DNA of 64,000 nucleotides from Metallyticus violacea (Eukaryota > Arthropoda > Insecta > Mantodea > Metallyticidae). The notes under the pieces are model-generated. The model saw nothing but the letters and a program-made list of their open reading frames with translations. It did not search any database and was not told the origin of the DNA. Made by a program: the position numbers and the translations under genes. How positions within the stretch are numbered: position 1 is the stretch's first letter; every line of letters starts with the position of its first letter. Positions 56,660 to 64,000 of this stretch are shown in pieces. Location of the stretch: positions 30,779,001-30,843,000 of the forward strand of contig CM060843.1 of the NCBI GenBank assembly GCA_030762175.1, in the 5' to 3' direction.

Positions 56660-57372
56660 AACATCCTAAAGTTTAGGCCAGCATAAAAGCATGACATGTC
56701 AAACGGTAACAATCTCACTGTCTCTTGACAACCAAAACTACATCACACCAAACCTCGAAATCACATTCCTTGACAAGGATTAACAACCAACAACTCCAAA
56801 GTCAGATGCTTTCCGCCGCTGTATCACCCGTCCTGTAATCCGGCCCAGGCATACCTGAGTCACCACACCACACGAGAATCAAGAGCAGCAGCGACGAAGA
56901 CAGTGATAGTGGTGTGTCGTTTGCAAAAAGAACATTTACCATATATTTTTGTACAGGGAAACTCGATCTTTTTGTAAAGGTATATGCAGCAAATATTTGG
57001 TTCAAAATTTTTCCACGAATGGTGTGTATGTGTTAGTTTTTGAGATAAAAAGCAATGATGAACAAATCATGTACAGTTCAGTTTTGCCCCGAATGGAGTG
57101 TATGTATAGTTTTTACCATTGTAATAAAAATGTAGCAAATGTTTAGTTCACAGTTTTGCCACCAAACGCTCTACACATAACCTTAACAGGTAGCCATTTA
57201 TTTTTTGCACTTATATGTATATATTCAGTAAATAAAAATGTTTTTGTGACGCACCGGATATCGATATTTCTACCACCAGACATCCCTCGGAGGGAGGGAA
57301 GGAAACGCGACATTTACGCCATCTGGTGGCAGAAATATCGTTAGCCCAACAGTTGTAAAAGAAGTCTATACT
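56660..57372. repeat. Polinton right terminal inverted repeat
   Basis: Partner of 45437-46135. Landmarks are CTACATCACACCAAACCTCG at 56742, GACGAAGACAGTGATAGTGG at 56894, AATGGAGTGTATGTATAGTT at 57092, ACCAAACGCTC at 57161 and the terminal CTATACT at 57366-57372. Confidence 0.9.
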
Positions 57373-58334
57373 ATTCTATAGCATACATTTGCAAACTACA
57401 GCTCTTTCAGGGATTCAAAATAATAACAATAACAATAATAATAAAGTAAATGCTGAATTTTTTAGATTTCTCAAGTTAATTCATTATTGCGATGTAAGCA
57501 CATGTTTTCTTTAATTGAGTAAATTAAACATAAAAGATAGCTGGTATAAAGCATTAATTTTATCTACATTAAACTTTGACAATGATAAAAATAACAAATA
57601 TGCAAATAATTTAAAAAAAACGAGGAAAACTTCTTTACAACATTAGAATTACAAAATAGAATTAGCATTTATCTATGTAACTACTATTATACCTTTATTC
57701 ATATTTATAATATTTGGTTTGTTTGAAGCCAGGGTAGTAATGAAAGTGTTTTTTATCTGAAAATAACGCTGAAAGTGAACGCAGACAAAAACAGCATACC
57801 CTCGTTAATTTTCAAGTCGCCATTGAATTTTATGTTAAACTTTAATTTGCTAATATCGTTTTTAAATCTCTTTCATACTATGTACTTAACCCCCCGATTG
57901 TTATTCAGATGTTTCTAACAAATATATATCTCCTCATTTACACGCGGAAAAAAACTTGGGGTGTTTTTTTTTAATTAAGTAGGCACATTATTTATATAAC
58001 ACAACTGGTGCTCTGCATTCTTGGCAAAACTCTTCACTTCTCCTGCGCCGTGAATGGAATTTTGAATTCCCGTCGCATAAAATTATATTTTTATAAAATT
58101 ATAAAAATTTGGATATTACAATATTTTACAAACAATAATGACTGACTTATTGTAGAAAGCGCACGCGTAAGAGAAATTAATAAAGAGAAAGTATTTGGTA
58201 GAGTCAATACTACATCTGTATTCGTAAGGAAATAAATACATAAATACAATTGAAGATGCTCAGAGTAAGGACATCAATCGAATTTGGTAAAAGTATATCT
58301 ATACATATGAAGCAATCCCATTAAGCTCGCTGTA

Positions 58335-58338
<4 letters not shown>
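57373..58338. other. AT-rich unassigned sequence
   Basis: No gene or known repeat was recognised right of the Polinton. Confidence 0.5.

Positions 58339-58411
<73 letters not shown>
58339..58411. repeat. Compound (AT)n(GT)n microsatellite
   Basis: About 20 AT/TA dinucleotides followed directly by about 16 GT dinucleotides. Confidence 0.97.
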
Positions 58412-58415
<4 letters not shown>

Positions 58416-58726
58416 ACTAATTTGTTTGTTTTTTTTCTGAACTTAACACAGGTGATCAATTTATTTTCCAGCAATGGTGGTACTCGTGAAAGCTGAAACG
58501 AATACAACAACTACATCTAAACTCACAGATAATGTAAGTTGAATAAATAATATGTAGGAATTTTACACACGTAGGCATAATGCAGCTAAAAGATGACAAA
58601 ACTGAAAAAAGACGCTCCAAATTTGTACATTGCTAAGGCTATAATGTTCATGATCCAAAACTTTACTTTGTACTGTGAATGTAAGGAAAATGTATATTAT
58701 GTAGTAAAGGAAAAAAATAGTTCCGA

Positions 58727-58880
58727 CCGCCTCCGCGGTCTAGTGGTAGCGCTTGCTACTACTAATCCAGAGGTCCTGGGGTTCGATTCCCGGTCAGATC
58801 GAGCTGTATGGGTAAGACTTTTCGGAGTTTTTCCTTACCTTGAGAAGGTGAGTGCCAGATAACTTTAAGGTGCCAAGGAT
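58727..58880 (+). mobile_element. tRNA-derived SINE, family B
   Basis: The head CCTCCGCGGTCTAGTGGTAG has a strong box A and GGGTTCGATTCCC a perfect box B, 30-odd bases apart. A short unrelated body to about 58880 follows (CTTTTCGGAGTTTTTCCTTA and GAGAAGGTGAGTGCCAGATA). The promoter boxes are intact. A functional tRNA is unlikely: the sequence after box B does not pair with the 5' arm. A possible decayed head of the same kind lies at 61168-61215. Confidence 0.75.
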
Positions 58881-59452
58881 TCTTAGCTTATTTGTGCCAT
58901 CATTAACTAATTTCATTTCGTTCTATTCATAACTACAGATTTACATCTACATATTCATTCTACAGACGTCGCGAGAAGATCACTACATCAAAGTAACAAT
59001 AAATAATACAGTTTCAAATAACAAGGCTCCGATCTAAAGTGTTTGTGCGTCAAATTTACCGTATATTCACAAATAAGCATAATATGGGATGTACATCTGG
59101 CGTACTTTTTTTTTTCCGTGGCAAAGAAAACAAAAACTAAGAAAAGCAATGACCAAAATGAAAGAAGCGGGATTTTAATGTTCGCAAGCAATGAATTTTA
59201 CACAATAATGGAGTCAGAAGATTCAGGTTTGAAAGTGTTTTCGACATGCAACAGAATTAATCTTTATCTAAACTTATTAAAGATGAGGTTAATACACAGC
59301 CAGTTTTGATTCTAGAACTTAGAGAAGATTATTCATGATGGAAGACTCAACAATAAATCTGCCTTTACACATGGACTGAAAAGAGCCTCTTGCTTAGAAG
59401 AGAAGATATAGGAAAATTCAGCCCAGAAAGACACGTTATGAATTAAGACACT
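58881..59452. other. Unassigned sequence
   Basis: No gene or repeat was recognised. Confidence 0.5.
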
Positions 59453-60688
59453 AGGGTATGTCCATAAGTTTCCGGCCTGCCGATAAGAATTATCGCCTTC
59501 ACAAAAGCCTTATCTGGTGCCATATCTTATGTCTTAAGTAAATAATTGCAGCTGTAACTTCCACTACGCTGTGTTCACGTGTTCAGATATAGTTGCAAAA
59601 AGAAGTCTTTGTACAGAAGATTGTAACATGTTCAAAATGGAGTATCGAACTGATATTAAGTTCTTCACAAAAGAAGAACCTACTCCAAATAAAATTAAAT
59701 AGCAATTGAACGGTATATATATATATGGGGAAGCACCCCCCTGATATTCCACCGTAAAGGAATAGGCCAAAGCATTGAAGACGAACAGCATGCAAGTCGG
59801 CCCTTGTAGGTGCTCACTCCTGAAAGCATCGCTCATATGGAAGCACAAATAATGGAAGACTAGCGGCTCAAAGTTACAGAAATAGCACCAAGGTTGGGCC
59901 TTTCTAAACAACAGTCCTTCGAATTATTCATGAACATTTAAACATGAATAAGGTTAGTGCAAGATGGGACCTTTTTCCTCAGTCCAAAAGCAACGAGTCA
60001 TCTGCTGTCAGGCAATTTTGGAGCTCTGCCGTGGCAACGAGAGAGAAGTTCTGCAAACCATTGTTACAGGAGATAAAACTATGGTCCTCTCTATTATCTC
60101 TTGTCCAAAAGATTCAATGGAGGGGTAAACCTGGCGAAGCACCGCCTCTAAAGGTCAAGGTTACTCAGTCACCAAGAAGATCACGGCTACAATCTTTTGG
60201 GACTGTGAAGGAATACTCTTCATTGACTTCAAGAAGAGGAACGCCACAGTAAATGGGGAGTACTAGCAGGCGTACTGCACAGACTACGTGCTTCCATCAA
60301 AGAGAAAAGGCGGCGAGGGAAGCTGAGTGATGGTGTGCCCCTTCTTTATGACAACGCGCCTGTGCATACAGCTCTTAAACGTGGCTTCAAGGAGATCGAC
60401 CATCCACCCTACAGCCCAGATCTAGTTCCCAGTGACTATTTCTTCTTTTCAAAACTCAAAAAGATCTTCAAAGAAGGAAATTTAAGTGTGACGAAGAAGT
60501 GGTAGACGCTGTTTATGCCCATTTTGTAGATACATCTTCTGTCTATTTTTGGGGAGGGGATTGAAATGTTAATTTAAATATGTGAGAAATGTATTGCAAT
60601 TAAGGGTAACTATAATGAAAAGTGAAATATTATTTTTGTCGTTATCATACCCAGAAAATGGTTAGGCCTGAAACTTATTGACCGGTAT
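59453..60688 (+). mobile_element. Full-length mariner fossil with both inverted repeats
   Basis: About 1.24 kb. The left terminus GTCCATAAGTTTCCGGCCTG near 59460 and the right terminus AGGCCTGAAACTTATTGACC near 60664 are inverted copies of each other. Between them the plus strand has the mariner order. M-N-K-V-S-A-R-W lies at 59944, a decayed I-V-T-G-D-K-T at 60064 (usual G-D-E-T; catalytic D kept), and I-F-W-D-C-E-G near 60205. L-Y-D-N-A-P-V-H-T-A (second D) lies at 60345, H-P-P-Y-S-P-D-L-V-P-S-D-Y-F-F-F (third D in the DD34D triad) at 60402, and L-K-K-I-F near 60455. Frameshifts and stops make it inactive, but the structure is complete. Confidence 0.85.
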
Positions 60689-60696
60689 ATTGCGTT

Positions 60697-60790
60697 AAGA
60701 ATATTTGCCGATTCATGTGCCGGACAAAATAAAAGCAAATAATAATGATACGTTTCTTATTTTATATCGTACGAGGAAGATATTTATGTG
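60697..60790 (+). pseudogene. Fragment of the same uncharacterised transposase-like family as at 34.9 kb
   Basis: The plus strand reads I-F-A-D-S-C-A-G-Q-N-K-S-K, here with the S/A-D-x-C-x-G-Q-N motif intact, then after stops a V-S-Y-F-I-S-Y-like piece. It abuts the right end of the mariner, and nothing earlier in the family order was seen left of the mariner. Confidence 0.45.
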
Positions 60791-62224
60791 GTGTGATAGT
60801 CATTCGATTTATTATTTATTTACCTATATTATAAATGTTGGTTCTCTAACTCAGTGCCCAATAAATTAATTTCATATATGAAATCTGAATCTTTACTGAT
60901 ACATCTATGCATAACCACTCATAAATATAACATAGTCAAAAACTAGTTTTCCCTCATGAATCCTGCCCACCTCTGGTGTGGAGATATGCATTGAACACTA
61001 GAGCACTAATTTTAATTTCGATAGATTGTAGTTATTAAATTTTATATGTAAATTATAAATGCTACTTCGGCTATTATATTTTCACATATTTATAGCATTA
61101 TAGTTTCTGATATTTATTTGTTAACGAGCCGAACGAAATTATTAATTACATATTTCTTACTGAAATCCTCCGCGTCTAGCTGGTATCGCCCTGGCGTCAC
61201 TAGAATGGCCAACACTAACAAAATGGAAGAAATGTGGAATCACATTCAAGAAATAAACAAATGAATCTTCCTCTTAACATATGAACACCACAAAAAGTTA
61301 GTTAAATAACTATCAAAATATTGCTTTGCTCTATCCGTTTGTACTTAGTTCCTTCACTTTGCATTACAGCACATGTGCTGTTTATAACCGTTCCATATTC
61401 AACATAGCTCTTCATCACGTTCTTGAAAATAACGAATATGCAGAACAACGATTACCCAATTATAACGCAACCATGATGGAAGAAAGGGGGATGAAATATA
61501 TACAGTCTTTCAAAAATGACTTCAATCTTTAAAACGTGATAAATGTTATAATTATTAAGAGAGAAAAATTTAAAGCATCACTGTGCTTGGAAAACAATTA
61601 AGAGTTGGTTTTTACAAAACACGAAGAATACGTTCACGTTCTCTTATTCAACATGAAGCATATCTTTTGCTGCTAACGCAACTTTCCCGTTTGCTACTTT
61701 CTTTAAGTACAAACACTGTCACTATTTAATCTGGAACTTTACGTGAATGCGGAGGATTTTGTATTTATAAACCAGAGAAAAATATTTTTTTTTAAAAAAA
61801 TTATCAGCAGGTATTCAAATTAACAATAACTTGTCTTCCAGATTTTTTATTATTGTCATTATCAGCAACAGTGAAGAAACTTCTTTATTGATTAAATAGC
61901 TATAATTACGAACAGAACATAGGCCATCCTTTGCGTTGGGCCAGCTATATTCAAACATTTAATGGCAGAACCATGGCTTACGACTTAAAAGCCTTTGTAT
62001 CAGTAGTAATGCAGTTATTTAGGTAACAAGAGAGTAAAGTAAAATTTTATTTCTGAGTGAAAAGTTTATCTCCCAAGGCTTTTCACAGGTGAATAAAGTC
62101 ACAAGAGTAAACGCTCTTGTGCTGCATACAATATTTTTTCCCCACTACAAGCATGAAAGTAAATTTTCAATGAAAGTAATGTTTAATTTTAATTTGAAGC
62201 GGTTTTTATATGCAGATGTTGATG
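60791..62224. other. AT-rich unassigned sequence
   Basis: No gene was recognised. A 68-codon open frame at 61326 has no familiar features. Confidence 0.5.
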
Positions 62225-62520
62225 TTGCTGGATGCACCCGAGGGTCCCACTTCATACCCCGGGTCGTTCAGAGATCTGAAGTCGTCTTTTGTGTCTTGTA
62301 GTCACAGGAGGAGGAGGGAGAAGGAAAGAGGTCGTTCAAATCACACAACTTTGCTTCATTGAACGCACTGAGATGTTTAATCACACTAACTATGTCGTCG
62401 GCCACCTGGTTCGTTACCTCTATGACTTTAATGACACGAGCTACATACGCTGCTTGACATTGCATCTGTGTGCCTCTCGTCTACTGCCTCTGGTAAAGCG
62501 ATGTGTGAGAACCTGCCACA
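62225..62520 (-). other. Coding-like island, possible exon of an unknown gene
   Basis: GC content and complexity are higher than in the flanks. A minus-strand frame at 62465-62268 begins M-Q-C-Q-A-A-Y-V-A-R-V-I-K-V-I-E-V and contains V-A-D-D-I-V-S-V-I-K-H-L-S-A and C-D-L-N-D-L-F, then a Ser/Pro run, ending at a stop. The frame stays open upstream to about 62510. No family was recognised. It could be a real exon, a decayed gene, or a fragment of an unclassified element. Confidence 0.3.
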
Positions 62521-62667
62521 AATTAAATATTGTATACATTTGCCATTGCTTAAATCAGAGCAGACTGTTATCGATGACAATAATGTTGATTGTTATGGAT
62601 ATACAAATTAAATAACTTGAAATATTCTGGATTTTTATGACCCTCCTGAATGCAAATGTATGAATGA

Positions 62668-62943
62668 ATGAATAGTATTTAACGCCCATTTTTGCTACAG
62701 AGGCACCACAGGCGATGGACACGGATGATACATGAGATGAAATGATATATTGGGAAAGGATTTTTTTAAAGGAAGGAATCATATCAGGCCCATGTTTAGG
62801 GTAACTCCCCGGCATTTGCCATTTATGAAGACTGAGGAAAACCTGGAAAAAACCTCAGTCAGGGAGGACGGTCCTGCCGGGATTCGAACCGCATACTTCC
62901 CGCTCAAAAGTCCGCGCCTTAACAACCTCGGCCACCCGTGGCG
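62668..62943 (-). mobile_element. SINE family A, full-length copy
   Basis: Minus strand: head GGGTGGCCGAGGTTGTTAAG (box A), GGTTCGAATCCC (perfect box B), the TTTTTTCCAGGTTTTCCTCA and GAGTTACCCTAAACATGGGC blocks, CATTTCATCTCATGTATCAT and the tail with GGTGCCTCTGTAGCAAAAAT. This and the 16.6-kb copy have the most intact pol III boxes. Confidence 0.93.
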
Positions 62944-62967
62944 ATGTTGCAGATGTCATATGTCATA

Positions 62968-62969
62968 TG

Positions 62970-63002
<33 letters not shown>
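62968..63002. repeat. (AT)n microsatellite
   Basis: About 16 AT dinucleotides after a TGTCATATGTCATATGTCAT triplication. Confidence 0.95.
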
Positions 63003-63008
<6 letters not shown>

Positions 63009-64000
63009 AAGTGATGCTAAAATTGCTGTCTCTTCACTAGTTCTAAGAAGTCTGCTTCATTATATGAAAAGGAATATCATTTTTTTTTGTGGATGGCAAA
63101 AAAGGGGAGGTAAAATGCCATTTGTAATATAAGTATGCAAATGTTGGTATAAATTTGAATATTTTGTTAACTATTGTATTTCATTTCGTTTTAGCTCTTT
63201 ATTAATATTACAACAACAGTATACTTATATTCCTGCAATTCTCTTTAATTCAAAATGTATTTCGAAGAGGGTTAAAATATCAGCAATGAATAAACATTTT
63301 AATTTATTCCGAAATTTTAACTCTCATCTGAAATAAAACCACTGTTTACGTGCCAAGGACGACTAAATAAAAAACAGTTTATATGGAAAAAAGGCAAATA
63401 ATGCTTTAATAAGCAAAGTGTTAACTATGGAATTAAAAAAAAAATGAAAAACCAAACCTCGTATTTTATTCAACACAATTATGTGCAATTATATTTTTGT
63501 TTGTTTGTTTTTCTCTTTCTCGTTTTTATAACATTTATAGTGCTTTAAAGTTTGAAGTAATTTTTGAAAGACCCCATATTACAGTTTTTTAGTTTCCTAA
63601 ACTAAGATTCGCTCTACTTACTACTTAAATCTAACCTAAGTATTTATTTGTACTATCCCAGGCAAGAAAAAATGGCAAGTCGAAGTTACTATCGATTTGA
63701 AATATTGTGGTCTTACGAGAATTTCACTCAGGAAACAAATGACATGATATACATAAGGCCTCGCATATAAGCTCTATTATTATTCTGTTATCATATAATT
63801 CAGCTTGTTCATGTATGTCTTCAATAACCTGTAAATAAACTACAACATTTGGAAAACATCAGAAGTAACTTAGAAATTTGATTTGGGACTAAAAATTTAC
63901 CTTAAAAACTTAACTACGCTTCTCCATGTTGTTTCGAGACGTTTCCTACAGCGGCGTTAGAATGGCCCCAAGTTTATGGACTTTTATAGTTACGGCTAGC
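63003..64000. other. AT-rich unassigned sequence (right edge)
   Basis: No gene or known repeat was recognised. Confidence 0.5.

Larger units (their letters stand above)
45437..57372. mobile_element. Polinton/Maverick element, ~11.9 kb, fossil
   Basis: Defined by inverted termini starting AGTATAG at 45437 and ending CTATACT at 57372. The interior holds relics of protein-primed DNA polymerase B, packaging ATPase, integrase with chromodomain, late small proteins and major capsid protein, all on the plus strand, plus one minus-strand frame near the left end. Polintons are self-synthesising, virus-like DNA transposons with these genes. Intact elements are usually 15-20 kb, so this one has lost material; I could not find the adenovirus-type cysteine protease. 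A 6-bp target-site duplication is not recognisable (TAGGGT against ATTCTA). Stops and frameshifts occur in nearly every gene. Confidence 0.9.

Noticed and set aside
45437..57372. Active virus or recent viral contamination
   Set aside because: Nearly every gene has frameshifts or stops and the termini are diverged, so it is an old integrated element.
58270..58510. Thr-His repeat frame on the minus strand
   Set aside because: Produced by the (AT)n(GT)n microsatellite.
58727..58800. Functional tRNA gene
   Set aside because: Box A and box B are good but the acceptor stem does not pair and a SINE body follows.

Overview
This is eukaryotic, AT-rich, intron-bearing nuclear DNA. The repeat load (mariner, Tc1, hAT, Tigger/pogo, Transib-like, Jockey-like LINEs, tRNA-derived SINEs, a Polinton/Maverick) together with a mitochondrial-type peptide deformylase points to an arthropod, probably an insect with a large genome. 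The species cannot be told from the sequence. No bacterial operon, rRNA, functional tRNA or CRISPR array is visible.

The only gene that looks alive is a nuclear gene for mitochondrial peptide deformylase (PDF) on the minus strand. Exon 1 (15620-15387), exon 2 (13505-13335) and exon 3 (6103-5983) join in frame at canonical GT/AG sites. The 1.9-kb and 7.2-kb introns are filled with transposon relics and SINEs. The exon with the HExxH zinc motif was not found, so it probably lies beyond position 1.

Upstream of PDF lies an ancient, nearly spacer-free palindrome. Its left arm is 17160-18982 and its right arm 18990-22680. Each arm reads outward through the remains of one unrecognised gene, which in the left arm starts with a THAP-type zinc finger. 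Later the left arm received a 325-bp copy of PDF exon 1 plus flanking intron, and the right arm received a 1.8-kb Jockey-like LINE fragment. From 20.5 to 30.5 kb there are three Jockey-like reverse-transcriptase relics, all on the minus strand, and a Transib/RAG1-like transposase relic on the plus strand at 26.6-28.1 kb.

From 34.1 to 36.2 kb lies a 2-kb DNA element with roughly 280-bp inverted termini around a broken member of an uncharacterised transposase-like family. A second trace of that family is at 60.7 kb. Between 36.7 and 44.4 kb are a mariner, another mariner/Tc1-type transposase, a LINE 3' end and a Tc1 relic.

The largest structure is a degenerate Polinton/Maverick at about 45.44-57.37 kb. 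It has ~700-bp terminal inverted repeats and relics of a protein-primed DNA polymerase B, a packaging ATPase, a retroviral-type integrase with chromodomain, small late proteins, a minor-capsid-like protein and a double-jelly-roll major capsid protein. Most of its reading frames are broken, so it is a fossil. The right end holds SINEs, a full-length mariner fossil with both inverted repeats (59.45-60.69 kb) and AT-rich unassigned sequence.
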